Source: a virus. Taken from it: a stretch of DNA of 43,391 nt. The notes under the pieces are model-generated. The model did no database searches. It was not told where the DNA came from and was given only the letters and a program-made list of their open reading frames with translations. Positions 13,452-22,234 of the stretch are shown here, piece after piece (position 1 is the stretch's first letter; each line of letters begins with the position of its first letter). The stretch covers positions 1-43,391 of the IMG/VR virus record IMGVR_UViG_3300017530_000084. One strand, given 5' to 3'. Position numbers and translations under genes: made by a program.

Positions 13452-14516
13452 TTATACCAGCTCGACGGCGAAGTAATCACCTCCCATGGAGAGATTTGGA
13501 TCAGCGATGGCCATCTGGATCCTTATATCAAGGTTCTGATCCACCATACTGTCTACAGCTGCAGTTCGGCTGCCCTGGGCCCCTTCCGCGATGATCGAGC
13601 CGGATCCTAGGACCTGGTCGTATACAGTGGCCCTTATGTGGCCCCCCTGTGCGTTCGTGGCCCCGCGTGGGACGATATCCCCATTTAAATACAGGACCCT
13701 CTCCGCCGGATTCGATGGGAGTGGGAAGCCTGCCCGCGCTATTGTAGCGCCAGCGTATACCAGGGACACGTCATAATTCCTAGTGACGCCGGTGTTGTTT
13801 AGCACCTTTCCCATAAACCGGAAGCGGATGCCATTGGTAGCCTTGATCGTGCCGCCTGGGATTGTGGTCGCGTACAGGATCTTCATAAAGTTATCGTTTA
13901 CGAATGAGACAGGGGTGGCGTCGCGATGAATCACGTATCCGTATGGCGCTACGCCGCCGCGGAGACCGTTGGTCCTGGCCGAGGCCCCTCCGGATATCAG
14001 AACGGAGGTGATATCCACGTCGGTCCCCTCGAAGTGACTCCCAGCCCCTGATAGTTGTATGTCTTCCACACCTGCGTTGATGACCCTCAGGGCCACCATC
14101 TGCCTGGCGCCGGTCAGGAGCATCTGGAAGGTCGCTACGTCCACGATCGCCAGCGGGCTCTCGCCCACGATCATGAGATCGGTATTCGTCAGGGCCATGT
14201 TCGCCGCCAGCACGTGGGTTCCGTCGAGGATCAGCACCCTCGATCCGACCGGGACGTTGGCGTCGATCAAATCTGCGATGACGTTGGTGGCCTCGTTGGC
14301 CGTCACCTGCGCGCTGGAGCCGACCACGATGTCGAAGTAGGCGCCCTGGAGCCCCAGCATCCACTGAGAAAAATTAAAGAGCGACCAGTTGAAATACTGG
14401 AACGGAGGCTTCTCCTTGTAGATGAAGCCCATGGCGCGCTTCGGCTCACCGGGGTCGGTTATCCTTGCGGGCTCCGCCCCTGGTATCCACTTCGGATAGG
14501 TTGGTTTTACTGCCAT
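13452..14516 (-). CDS. Putative tail-fibre / receptor-binding protein
   Basis: A 354-residue protein directly after the baseplate gpI-like gene. The N terminus 'KPTYPKWIPGAEPARITDPGEPKRAMGFIYKEKPPFQYFNW' is like the particle-attachment segment of many phage fibre proteins. The middle (about residues 60-180) has short regular beta turns ('VPVGSRVLILDGTHVLAANMALTNTDLMIVG'), suggesting a right-handed beta-helix, and the C-terminal third is a beta domain with 'RVLYLNGDIVPRG'. No enzyme motif is obvious. Probably the host-contact fibre; the receptor is unknown. Confidence 0.7.
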   Translation of the reverse strand: MAVKPTYPKWIPGAEPARITDPGEPKRAMGFIYKEKPPFQYFNWSLFNFSQWMLGLQGAYFDIVVGSSAQVTANEATNVIADLIDANVPVGSRVLILDGTHVLAANMALTNTDLMIVGESPLAIVDVATFQMLLTGARQMVALRVINAGVEDIQLSGAGSHFEGTDVDITSVLISGGASARTNGLRGGVAPYGYVIHRDATPVSFVNDNFMKILYATTIPGGTIKATNGIRFRFMGKVLNNTGVTRNYDVSLVYAGATIARAGFPLPSNPAERVLYLNGDIVPRGATNAQGGHIRATVYDQVLGSGSIIAEGAQGSRTAAVDSMVDQNLDIRIQMAIADPNLSMGGDYFAVELV

Positions 14517-15784
14517 CAGATTATCCTCCCAAGTTGTCCGCCCTCTATAAGGGCCTCATCTCCGAATCCTGCCTCAGCATCAATCGGTCCATTTCCGCCG
14601 ACTATTTCTGACTCATCGGACATCTCGAAACAGTTGGTAACGCCACAACGAATCAGCTCCAATCTTACACCAGCGGCGCGTACGGCGTTCATGCCTGAGA
14701 CCAGCTCCGCGTCTTTGTTCGAGACTATTTCCCAGGTCGGGCCGTTGATAAGTGTGCCATTGTTTCCACTTCCGCTGTGATCATTGGCGATGATACCGGA
14801 GCCTTCAATTAGGGGGAGGTAAAGTACCAGGCCGGTTTCGTCGTTGTAGATTCCGGCGTAGTGTTCTGCGACTTCGGCGGGGGTCAGGGCGCGGCTGTAT
14901 TCGCGCACATAATAAATATCACCGTCGTAATCACCGGCGTAACCATCACCTATCTTTAGGTCATTGCTGGATGAAACCGCAGCGCCGAACAAAGGCGCGA
15001 CCGATGAAATTTCAGCTCCATTTTTATACCACTTTATTGTGCCGCCCGTGATATCCCGAACGAGGACCAAGTGGACAAGTTCTCCTGACGTGATTATTCC
15101 CATAGGAGAGGGAATACCCTGAAATGGAGCCGCATCTGCGCCAGACGTCCCCCAGTAATAGTGAACGCTACCGCTTATTTCCTGCGTGATCGTCCCCTCG
15201 CCGCCGTATGCCTTGTTGTATGGATTGCGCCGAGAGCTGGCGACATCATTTGCCCTTAATAATATCTCAATTGTTTGGTCGCCTATAACTTTTAAAGAGG
15301 GATCATCAGGAATAAAGATGCGCTGATTGCTGCCAGTGACAAACTTCACCGCCATATTAGAATCCCGCGTATCCACATCGTCCGTCAACCATGTCATGAT
15401 GGCCGCGGCTGGGTATACCTCCTGGAACTGAAGTTCATCCGGCGGGGTGAGCCCCGTCAGTTGGATGAAGATCGCAATCAGCGTCTCTATTTCACCGCCC
15501 CTGGACAGCTCTCCGGTTCTGGAGGTCAATCTGGTCCTGTAGTTGCTATCTGTTTCACCGACGATGCGAACCAGGTCTAGGATATCCCCGATTCCATCGA
15601 GCTGGGCACCGACGGCCACCGTCAGGTGACGCTCGTCGAGCAGCTGGAACAACATCGTCTCCAGGTTCTGGGACTCGGCTACGGCGGCATCCAGGAACGC
15701 CTCCAGGTTGGTCGCTCCCTGCATGAAGCCTGGTAAGCGAGCTTTAGCTTTCTCTTTGTGATCTAGTATTTCTTTGATCGTCAT
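14516..15784 (-). CDS. Baseplate gpI/DUF2612-like protein with inserted LamG domain
   Basis: A 422-residue baseplate-periphery protein that would connect the gpJ-like wedge to the fibre. Residues 1-140 ('FLDAAVAESQNLETMLFQLLDERHLTVAVGAQLDGIG', 'YRTRLTSRTGELSRGGEIETL') and 355-380 ('NKDAELVSGMNAVRAAGVRLEL') are the two halves of a DUF2612/gpI-like domain. Between them, residues about 145-355 form a LamG/concanavalin-like carbohydrate-binding module: 'IFIPDDPSLKVIGDQTIEILL', 'IKWYKNGAEIS', 'YYVREYSRALTPAEVAEHYAG', then the opening of a second LamG, 'LVLYLPLIEGSG'. The insert is more AT-rich than its flanks. Confidence 0.75.
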   Translation of the reverse strand: MTIKEILDHKEKAKARLPGFMQGATNLEAFLDAAVAESQNLETMLFQLLDERHLTVAVGAQLDGIGDILDLVRIVGETDSNYRTRLTSRTGELSRGGEIETLIAIFIQLTGLTPPDELQFQEVYPAAAIMTWLTDDVDTRDSNMAVKFVTGSNQRIFIPDDPSLKVIGDQTIEILLRANDVASSRRNPYNKAYGGEGTITQEISGSVHYYWGTSGADAAPFQGIPSPMGIITSGELVHLVLVRDITGGTIKWYKNGAEISSVAPLFGAAVSSSNDLKIGDGYAGDYDGDIYYVREYSRALTPAEVAEHYAGIYNDETGLVLYLPLIEGSGIIANDHSGSGNNGTLINGPTWEIVSNKDAELVSGMNAVRAAGVRLELIRCGVTNCFEMSDESEIVGGNGPIDAEAGFGDEALIEGGQLGRII

Positions 15785-15788
15785 CGGC

Positions 15789-17162
15789 TTAGCTCGCTAT
15801 GATTATCCTGGAACTGTCGAAGTCTGCGATCTGGGTCTGCCCGATGATGATGTTGTTGTCCAGGGCCGGGCTCGCGGCCGTGCCGATCCGCACCACCACG
15901 TCCGTGATGCCTGGGACATCGGCGAACGATCCCACCAGGGCCGGAAACACGACCACGTCCTCGCCGATCGCGAGCGCGTCACCGAACGCCAGCACGCGGG
16001 TCTCGACCTGCGTGTCTCCGTCGGCTGGGTAGTTCGCATCCACCGTCAAGTCCAACTCCAACCAGATGTTCACTGACGTCGGCCGTGAGAATCGGATCGT
16101 ATGATTGTTCCCCTCGCTGTCGACGACGGTCCCCGATGTGCTGCCGTAGGTCTCGATGCCGGCGGACTTCTTATCGAAGAGGTTGTCGAGGATCTCCTGA
16201 TCGACGCCACCGCTGACCAGCGCCTCGAACGAGTGTGGCGGCCTACCTCCGGAGTCAACGACGTCCGACACGTTCTCGAACACGCTCACGGCGGTCACAC
16301 CCGTCAATGTGAAGAGGGATCCACGGATGGCGTTCAACGTGGCGCTGCCTGACCCGAGCAGGGCCACTATCCTCCTGGCACGGAAGGCGGTGTCGGTCTC
16401 GGCGTTGGCCCCCTTGGTGGCGTCGAGGTCGTTCTCGACCCGCGTCCAGCCAGAGACCGGCGTCACGATCTGGTTCAGGGTGCCGGCCAGCGCCTGCACC
16501 GGTCCGGTGTTTACCGCCTCGACGCTGCCGGCGGTCGCGGGATCGGCGTTCATCGTTCCGGTGGCCGGCGTGGTCGGTGTGGTGGATATCTGGTACTCGA
16601 AGTTGTCGACGTCGACGACGACGGTGATCTGATGCAGTCCGTTGTATTCCGTCTGGTCGGCACCGTTGACGAAGATCCAGTCGCCGACGCTGCGCCCGTG
16701 GGCCACGGCGTTGGCGGACACCGTCGAGCCGGACCGGGTGATCCCGGCTACGGTGAAGTTGGATCCTGACAGGGTGACGTCGGCCAGGGTCTGGAACTGA
16801 TCGCCGGCGTCCTGGGTCGCCACCAGGGACCCCTGGGGGATCAGGGTCGTGTCCGTACCCGCCAGGTAGGCGACCACGGTAGACTTGGTGGCGGCGTTCG
16901 GGATTATACCGGTGATCTCGCCGATGCGCGCGAGCGATATCCCGGAGGCGGAGTTCGGGTACTGGGCGTTGTAGACGGCCTCGGCCAGGGCCCATACCTC
17001 GTCGTAGCGGTCTGAGATGATGCCGATCAGCTTGCCGAACTGGGTGTCCGGAGTGGTCTTGATCCCGGCGCCGAAGGCGGTGCGGAACGCCTGCTCGAGC
17101 TCCGTCTTAAGATCGGTGATCTGCTTCTTGTTGAACCCCAGGGAGCTCAGCCCGAACGCCAT
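15789..17162 (-). CDS. Baseplate wedge protein J
   Basis: A 457-residue baseplate wedge component of the gpJ/T4 gp6 type, which forms the ring around the hub. Seen: 'TPDTQFGKLIGIISDRYDEVWALAEAVYNAQYPNSASGISLARIGEITGI' at residues 37-86, the standard gpJ opening; 'TDTAFRARRI' mid-protein; 'FENVSDVVDSGGRPPHSFEALVSGG', matching the conserved 'PPhs-xEvvV-GG'. An FCCH-like beta module (about residues 145-195) is inserted. Preceded by the gp25-like gene and followed by the gpI-like gene, the normal order. Confidence 0.88.
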   Translation of the reverse strand: MAFGLSSLGFNKKQITDLKTELEQAFRTAFGAGIKTTPDTQFGKLIGIISDRYDEVWALAEAVYNAQYPNSASGISLARIGEITGIIPNAATKSTVVAYLAGTDTTLIPQGSLVATQDAGDQFQTLADVTLSGSNFTVAGITRSGSTVSANAVAHGRSVGDWIFVNGADQTEYNGLHQITVVVDVDNFEYQISTTPTTPATGTMNADPATAGSVEAVNTGPVQALAGTLNQIVTPVSGWTRVENDLDATKGANAETDTAFRARRIVALLGSGSATLNAIRGSLFTLTGVTAVSVFENVSDVVDSGGRPPHSFEALVSGGVDQEILDNLFDKKSAGIETYGSTSGTVVDSEGNNHTIRFSRPTSVNIWLELDLTVDANYPADGDTQVETRVLAFGDALAIGEDVVVFPALVGSFADVPGITDVVVRIGTAASPALDNNIIIGQTQIADFDSSRIIIAS

Positions 17163-17177
17163 GTCGACACCTCGTTC

Positions 17178-17525
17178 TCAAATGGTGATCGTATCACTCA
17201 GCACCTTCCCAGTCGTGTTGATCGTATAAGAGATCGTGAGTTTTCGGGCGGCATCTAGCGACACATCGAAAGCCGTGAAGACTCCGTCTGTAGATTTTAA
17301 TATCTCATCCTTGAGGATCGCCGAGACCACACCAAGCTGCGGGTTCTTGACCAGGATGTCCTCCCTGTAGTCGGGACCGAACAGGAGGTCCAGGAACCAC
17401 TCCCCCCGGAAGGTCGCCAGGCGGTCCCTGATCGCCTGGCCGGTGGCGGCGTCGTGCTGGACCAGGGTGAGGTCTCCCTTGTCGATGACGAGGTCGTTCG
17501 TGAACTTGAGATCTAGGTGCGACAT
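17178..17525 (-). CDS. Baseplate wedge gp25/gpW-like protein
   Basis: A 115-residue protein of the T4 gp25-like wedge family, which nucleates sheath assembly at the baseplate. Seen: 'DLTLVQHDAATGQAIRDRLATFRGEWFLDLLFGPDYREDILVK', the family pattern of a short leader then 'LxTxxGEWFLDxxxGxpy-x-xil', and a beta C terminus. It is coupled to the spike gene before it and followed by gpJ. The small size is normal. Confidence 0.85.
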   Translation of the reverse strand: MSHLDLKFTNDLVIDKGDLTLVQHDAATGQAIRDRLATFRGEWFLDLLFGPDYREDILVKNPQLGVVSAILKDEILKSTDGVFTAFDVSLDAARKLTISYTINTTGKVLSDTITI

Positions 17526-18226
17526 CAGATCTTGATGTTTCCCAGTTTGGCCTGCGCGGTGTCGACGCTCGTGCCTATTGCGTCGACGGCTGTCTTGATG
17601 GTAGCAAATGCTGAGGCGTTGAGGGGCGGTCCGGTGCCCCCCCCCTGGCTGTCGATGTGCGTGATGGCCTGGATGTCGGTCATCGTCTGCGAGACCTGGT
17701 TTATCAGGTTGCGGAGCTCGGTGAAGGCGTCGTCCGCCAGCTGTAGAAGCTCGTCGGTGCCGTTGCCGATGGTGATCTTCGTCCCTTGTTCCACGTGGAA
17801 CTCGAGGGCGTCCGGGTTGTCCGCGGTCCGCTTCTTTTTCTCCGGGTACCCCCCGAGGATGGCGTAGGCGTCGCTCAGGTGGTGCTGGCGGGTGTCCAGG
17901 GCCTCGGATTCGGTGCCGTCGCCCTGGAGCCAGGTCTCCAGCGAACGGTCCGCGAACACCAACGTAACCAGGTCACCAGTCGACACAGGAAGCCGTATGA
18001 GCGCCTTCGCCGTCCTGGGGTGTACCACAGGTACCCTGTTGACGATCGGCAGCAGTGTGGCCGTCCTACGGGCGTAGAACCTGCGTTTGATCAGGGGTTG
18101 GATCGAGGCCAGGTGCGTGTCCGGGTCGTATTTCTCGATCCGGCCGGGCAGGCATACCCTCAGTTCGCCGGCGAACTCCGTGAACGCCGCGCGGATGAGC
18201 CCATCGAGGGTCGTGGCGTGCGTCAT
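17525..18226 (-). CDS. Baseplate spike, Gp138/gpV-like
   Basis: A 233-residue membrane-piercing spike. The N-terminal OB-like domain has 'VCLPGRIEKYDPDTHLASIQPLIKRR' and 'LIRLPVSTGDLVTLVFADRSLETWLQGDG', the Gp138 N-terminal family signature. A 'DTRQHHLSDAYAILGGYP' block follows, then a C-terminal helical tail instead of a long beta-prism. Lies between hub and gp25-like genes as expected. Confidence 0.83.
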   Translation of the reverse strand: MTHATTLDGLIRAAFTEFAGELRVCLPGRIEKYDPDTHLASIQPLIKRRFYARRTATLLPIVNRVPVVHPRTAKALIRLPVSTGDLVTLVFADRSLETWLQGDGTESEALDTRQHHLSDAYAILGGYPEKKKRTADNPDALEFHVEQGTKITIGNGTDELLQLADDAFTELRNLINQVSQTMTDIQAITHIDSQGGGTGPPLNASAFATIKTAVDAIGTSVDTAQAKLGNIKI

Positions 18227-19134
18227 TTGAGCTTCCCGTACTCCCCTTCAACCAGGTTTGAGTAGGCCCCCTCTACCTCGGTGAACCAGTCCTCGCCGCG
18301 GGTGTCGCCGGTGTGCGACACCTTGGTCACGTGATACTCGCCCGTCGGCCGACCGCCGCCACGCAGGGTGCCCCTGATCGTGTCTGATTCAACGAAGAAC
18401 CTCTGCATAATACGGATATTGGGGCGCAGTAATGATCGAATCTCTATACCATATCTTGTCACACGTGGAGTCCCGATCAGGCCGTTGTCCGGTGAGAACG
18501 TGTTCTCCTGGCTCTTGCTGGCGTCCGGATCCCGCGGCCGGTCATCGACGTAGACCAGGCCCTGGCCGTCCTCCTCAATGGTGAAGGCTAATCCGTAGCG
18601 GTCAAGGAACTCGTAGGCGGCCCGGAATGATAGTGCTGATTCTGAGTAGCTCGGTACCTTCGTCTGTTTCTTAAGATGTGCGGCAGCGGCGGAGGTGTAA
18701 CGCACATCGATCTTGAGCGGGGCGAGCAACCGGTCAGCTATTGACCTGGGAGGTGTGGGTTTGTCGATACTCACATCGACATCTGCCTTGGTAATGACGT
18801 TGAACCCGGAGAACATCTGGATGACGGTGCGCCAGTCTGGGCCGACGCGCTCGTTAGTCGCTGACATCAGGTCTCCCGCGAACATCTGCACGTCTTGGCC
18901 TCGGTACCCCGCCTTCAAGAACACGGTGATGACTGGGTCTATCATCGGGAAATCGAGTGGGTACGGTCTAGCTATGGTGTTCCGGGCGTTCTCCGACAGG
19001 TTGAAGATGGTTATCGTTCCCTGGTTGAGCTGCAGACCGTCGTGCTTATCGGCGGTGAACTGGATCCGCAGGTCGGTCACCGGGTCGAGCTGCACGCCGG
19101 CGAACGATACCCGAGCGACGCGGTCGAAGATCAC
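18223..19134 (-). CDS. Baseplate hub protein (gp27/gpD-like)
   Basis: A 303-residue hub subunit that adapts the tube to the spike. Seen: 'LRIQFTADKHDGLQLNQGTITIFNLSENARNTIA' near the N terminus, the usual start of phage hub proteins; 'VFLKAGYRGQDVQMFAGDLMSA'; and a central 'SFRAAYEFLDRYGLAFTIEEDGQGLVYV' domain. The C terminus 'GGRPTGEYHVTKVSHTGDTRGEDWFTEVEG' is typical of the Mu gpP/gpD-like fold. Start and stop overlap the neighbours. Confidence 0.83.
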   Translation of the reverse strand: MIFDRVARVSFAGVQLDPVTDLRIQFTADKHDGLQLNQGTITIFNLSENARNTIARPYPLDFPMIDPVITVFLKAGYRGQDVQMFAGDLMSATNERVGPDWRTVIQMFSGFNVITKADVDVSIDKPTPPRSIADRLLAPLKIDVRYTSAAAAHLKKQTKVPSYSESALSFRAAYEFLDRYGLAFTIEEDGQGLVYVDDRPRDPDASKSQENTFSPDNGLIGTPRVTRYGIEIRSLLRPNIRIMQRFFVESDTIRGTLRGGGRPTGEYHVTKVSHTGDTRGEDWFTEVEGAYSNLVEGEYGKLK

Positions 19135-19451
19135 ACCGCCTCCGTATATTTCAACACGACCCTGTCGCCGAAATTGACGTCATTGGGATCGGTATCCAGA
19201 CCGTCCAGGTCCTCCATGAACAGCACGCCGTCGGGGAGACCCCCGATGCGCTGGTACTGGCTCAGGAGGTCGTCGATCACCACGAGCTTTACGCCGTACA
19301 CCAGGATGTCGCCATCGCGGGCTATGTCCATGCTCCAGTGGATGCCTCTGGGGTTCCAGCGGAACGCCAGGTCGTAGACGCGACCGTCGAGCTCGACCTG
19401 CTCGTCGAACGGGTCCGTGGTGTCGCTGACCGGGATGATGAACGTGCTCAC
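19131..19451 (-). CDS. Baseplate plug-like protein (Pam3 gp18 type)
   Basis: A 106-residue protein matching the small 'plug' found in simple contractile baseplates: 'QVELDGRVYDLAFRWNPRGIHWSMDI', 'GDILVYGVKLVVIDDLLSQYQ', 'GGLPDGVLFMEDLDG'. In such phages it sits inside the hub. It is located between the Dit-like and hub genes as in that group. Confidence 0.8.
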   Translation of the reverse strand: MSTFIIPVSDTTDPFDEQVELDGRVYDLAFRWNPRGIHWSMDIARDGDILVYGVKLVVIDDLLSQYQRIGGLPDGVLFMEDLDGLDTDPNDVNFGDRVVLKYTEAV

Positions 19452-19960
19452 GCCGGCAGCTTCGGCACGTTGCCCTTACTGCTCGTCGGCAGAGCGGTGT
19501 GCCTGACGTCGGCGGCTATGCGGGCTCTGTTGGTCTCAGACCCAGAACCGACAACCAGGATCTCCTGCAGCACCGCCGTGAACCTGATCGAGCGACCGTC
19601 GCGGGCCACGCGCGGGACCGACAGCTCCTCGAACATCATGTTTTGGTAGACGTTGAGCCCGGTAATAACGCTGAAGGTCTGGCGGCTCGTCTGCAGGGCC
19701 ACCAGGGCCTTGAAGGCGTCGGCCACCGTTCCGGGTCCGCGGAAGGCTAATAACGACTGAGTGGCGTCAGAGATCCTACCCTCCATCTCCAAGACCACCG
19801 GGAGCAGCACCACGTGGTCGGTGAACACGGTCCCGTCCTCGACCGGGTTCTCGGTGAGCTCGGCACGGTATAGGTGGTCCTCTGAGAGCGAGGCATCTAT
19901 CTCCACCGTGCCGATACGCGCGCGGATGATGGTCGGGAACCCCAGGATGGATAGGGCCAT
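19448..19960 (-). CDS. Dit-like baseplate/tail hub protein
   Basis: A 170-residue protein that likely forms the ring joining the end of the tube to the hub. Seen: 'RARIGTVEIDASLSEDHLYRAELTENPVEDGTVFTDHVVLLPVVLEMEGRISD', the N-terminal domain typical of Dit-like proteins in small myoviruses, and 'VITGLNVYQNMMFEELSVPRVARDGRSIRFTAVLQEI', a conserved strand pair. It follows the tape measure with no gap. Confidence 0.8.
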   Translation of the reverse strand: MALSILGFPTIIRARIGTVEIDASLSEDHLYRAELTENPVEDGTVFTDHVVLLPVVLEMEGRISDATQSLLAFRGPGTVADAFKALVALQTSRQTFSVITGLNVYQNMMFEELSVPRVARDGRSIRFTAVLQEILVVGSGSETNRARIAADVRHTALPTSSKGNVPKLPA

Positions 19961-21211
19961 TTATCTGTCCTCGGTCGGGATGATGGCGCTGGCCGCGTCC
20001 TTGATGCTGTTGTCGAACTTGCGCTTTACCTCACTGGCCACCTCCCGGGGATCGCTCGATTTTATGTTGAAGGTGTTCTGGACCTCTCCGATGGTGACCT
20101 CGACCCCACGCTGCGCGGTGCGTTCTGGGGGTTGCCCGTGGGAGAAGATATCGATCATCTTGTTGATCATCCCGTTGGACTGTGAGGTGCGTTCTGGGGG
20201 TTGCCCGCCATCGGACTGTGAGGTGTCTGGGGGGGGTTGTGCGACGGCTTGTTCCCTCTTGCGCTTCAGATCCCGCTGCCCTTGCCTGAGGTACTCTATA
20301 AATGCGTTGATGGCCGGCATCGTGCGTTTCGTCATTATCGGTGCGACGGCCTTTTGGGCTGGGTCCACCACCAAGGCCCCGAAGAGCCCCTTCTTTTCTA
20401 TCTCCCTGCTCTTATCGACGAATATCCCCAGGAGCTCGTTCAGCTTCTCCAGCACTGGGACGAGCAGGCTGTTAATGGCCTTCGCGAAATTGTCCATCGT
20501 CTCTTTGAGCTGAGACGCAATGAGGTCGGCCTTGACCAGCGGTTTTAACTTAACATTACCTAGGGTCCTCTTCTGCTCTTCGGCGCTCTCCCGGATGATG
20601 CGCAACAGAGCCCGCCTATAGATCTTCAGGGCGGCACCCCCGCCGGGCTCTTGCGGATCGATCTGCTGTATCTGCCAGTCTCGAATCTGTTTCTTGAGAC
20701 GATCGAACTTAGGGAGGTTTATGAGTTCACCGAAGTCGCCGCTGATTAAGCCGCGCTGCAGACCGGCGAATATCTCGACCACGTTGCGGCCGGTGTTTGC
20801 GTACTCGATGGCCGCGAAGCGGAAGATCTCGCGGAAGGTCTCAAGCTGCTGTTTCCCCCGCCCGAACTCCTTGAAGAACCCGGCGGCGGCGATGTCGAAG
20901 TCTTTGGCGCGGATGAGGTCTCCGCTGCGCTCCTGGATCCCGTTCATCTCCTCCTGGATCTGACGCAGGGTCTGTCTCAGTGGCTCAAAATCAGTACCCA
21001 CGAGCCGCCGCAGGTTGAATTGGGCCCGCAACGCAGTCTGGCCCATCTTGAACATCGCGCTGACTCCGATGGTACCCACTACTACGCCCAGTAACCGCCC
21101 TAGACCCTTCAGGCCGCCCCGCATGCGGCTCATCGTCTCGTTGAAGCGTTTGACGCCGCGCCGGTCGGTGTCGAACTTAAACCGGGTTATTACATCACGG
21201 AGCACGGGCAT
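19961..21211 (-). CDS. Tail tape-measure protein
   Basis: A 416-residue, largely helical protein starting right at the end of the tail-chaperone frameshift product, the fixed position of tape measures. It has an amphipathic/hydrophobic patch 'LGRLLGVVVGTIGVSAMF' (residues 38-55), long charged helices, and a Pro/Gln linker around residues 320-360. The linker contains a short tandem repeat: the bases encoding 'GQPPERTSQ/AQ' recur near 20115 and 20186. At about 1.5 A per residue it predicts a short tail of roughly 60 nm. Confidence 0.8.
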   Translation of the reverse strand: MPVLRDVITRFKFDTDRRGVKRFNETMSRMRGGLKGLGRLLGVVVGTIGVSAMFKMGQTALRAQFNLRRLVGTDFEPLRQTLRQIQEEMNGIQERSGDLIRAKDFDIAAAGFFKEFGRGKQQLETFREIFRFAAIEYANTGRNVVEIFAGLQRGLISGDFGELINLPKFDRLKKQIRDWQIQQIDPQEPGGGAALKIYRRALLRIIRESAEEQKRTLGNVKLKPLVKADLIASQLKETMDNFAKAINSLLVPVLEKLNELLGIFVDKSREIEKKGLFGALVVDPAQKAVAPIMTKRTMPAINAFIEYLRQGQRDLKRKREQAVAQPPPDTSQSDGGQPPERTSQSNGMINKMIDIFSHGQPPERTAQRGVEVTIGEVQNTFNIKSSDPREVASEVKRKFDNSIKDAASAIIPTEDR

Positions 21212-21788
21212 CAGGATTTCTCCCTATCTTTGAGCAGGTCCTCGATCGTCAGGTTGAAGTCTATCATGTCCCAGATGGTGTAGATCGTCTGGGCTTCGTG
21301 GAGGGTACAGAGGCCGGCTAGGATCGGTCCTCGGATGAAGGGGTGGATCCCGCCGCTGGTCCATCGTCCGAGGAGAATATCCCCATAACTTCCCCCAGCT
21401 TTTTTTTTACCAGGTCAGCATAGCCGTTGTGATCGATGATCGCGGCCATCAGCTCGTAGAGCTCATTGTAGTTGGCTGAGAAGTGGGTCTCGTACCAGTC
21501 GTTGAACCGGTCTCCGGGGTCGGGTCTCACCAAGCTCTCTTTGATCAGCGTCTTGATGAACGCCGGAGTGTCGCGCTCGTCGATCCGTCCCATCACACCG
21601 GCTGCCATCTTGGCGGGGTTGTACTCGGCGTCGAGGAAGTCGTCGCCCTCGCGGATATTCCCGATGCCGTCGGCGGCCCCGAGGACGATGTTCATGAGGT
21701 GGATGCCGACCTCCATACCGCGGGTGGCCGGCAGCTGTTGGATGACGTACTCGGTCGTACCGATCTTAGCCGTGGTCTGGTCGAGCAT
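21211..21788 (-). CDS. Tail assembly chaperone, long -1 frameshift product
   Basis: The long chaperone form: 130 residues of the upstream frame, then a -1 shift at 21405-21399 and 62 more residues reading 'GGIHPFIRGPILAGL', 'TLHEAQTIYTIWDMIDFNL', 'EDLLKDREKS'. The added part has the 'p-xE-x-xxxYTxxDxxxxn' character of the second domain in phage tail chaperones (G/GT type). Its stop overlaps the tape-measure ATG, exactly as expected. These proteins bind the tape measure during tail assembly and are not in the virion. The two halves each fit the family. Confidence 0.8.
21318..21788 (-). CDS. Tail assembly chaperone, short form
   Basis: The 156-residue unshifted product. Seen: 'IGTTEYVIQQLPATRGMEVGIHLMNIVLGAAD' and 'GVMGRIDERDTPAFIKTLIKESL', typical of DUF-type tail chaperones of Bcep-like myoviruses. 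The ATG at 21788 (MLDQTTAKIG) is chosen because the longer frame overlaps the tube gene by 50 bases. The end ('SDDGPAAGSTPSSEDRS') is low in structure, consistent with a read-past default stop. Confidence 0.82.
   Translation of the reverse strand: MLDQTTAKIGTTEYVIQQLPATRGMEVGIHLMNIVLGAADGIGNIREGDDFLDAEYNPAKMAAGVMGRIDERDTPAFIKTLIKESLVRPDPGDRFNDWYETHFSANYNELYELMAAIIDHNGYADLVKKKLGEVMGIFSSDDGPAAGSTPSSEDRS
21399..21405 (-). promoter_or_regulatory. Programmed -1 ribosomal frameshift site A AAA AAG
   Basis: On the minus strand nine A residues are followed by G (21408-21399), placing the most efficient bacterial slippery heptamer A AAA AAG in correct phase (Val-Lys-Lys-Lys in the zero frame). A run of G residues follows at once. 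Slippage gives a 62-codon extension ending on the tape-measure start. Confidence 0.8.
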
Positions 21789-21799
21789 GATTGCCTTGG

Positions 21800-22231
21800 T
21801 TAGGTGGCGCCTCCGACGACCATCTGCAGGTTGCTGGTCCGGATCACCCACTCGCGACCCTCGATGCCGGCCCGGTAGACGGTCCGCGGCATCTTCCGGA
21901 TCCAGGAGTTAGGCGCCAGGTGCAGGTCGTTGCCGCGATTGTCTTTGATCAGGGTCGGGAATATTCCGTCTCCGCTCAGCTCGTCTACCCTAGCCAATCC
22001 TGATAGCACCAGGTTTGATCGGCTGGTCTGCAGGAGCGTGACGGTGATGCTGCCCCGTCGGTCGTTGGTGATGCGGCGGGCGACGTCCCCCTCGGCACCG
22101 ACTTCGTCCTCCACCTGATTCGACTCCCTGTCCACCTCGATGAAACTGTCCTGGGCGTAGCCGGTGATGATCTTGCCGGCGATGGTGAGGATGACGTCCT
22201 TCGGGTCGTAGGTGTCGACTTGATTTGCCAT
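21800..22231 (-). CDS. Tail tube protein (DUF3277-like)
   Basis: A 143-residue inner tube subunit. Seen: 'DTYDPKDVILTIAGKIITGYAQDSFIEVDRESNQVEDEVGAEGDVARRITNDRRGSITVTLLQTSRSN', the standard pattern of the DUF3277 tube family. The gene lies between sheath and chaperone, the conserved order. No anomalies. Confidence 0.88.
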   Translation of the reverse strand: MANQVDTYDPKDVILTIAGKIITGYAQDSFIEVDRESNQVEDEVGAEGDVARRITNDRRGSITVTLLQTSRSNLVLSGLARVDELSGDGIFPTLIKDNRGNDLHLAPNSWIRKMPRTVYRAGIEGREWVIRTSNLQMVVGGAT

Positions 22232-22234
22232 GGC

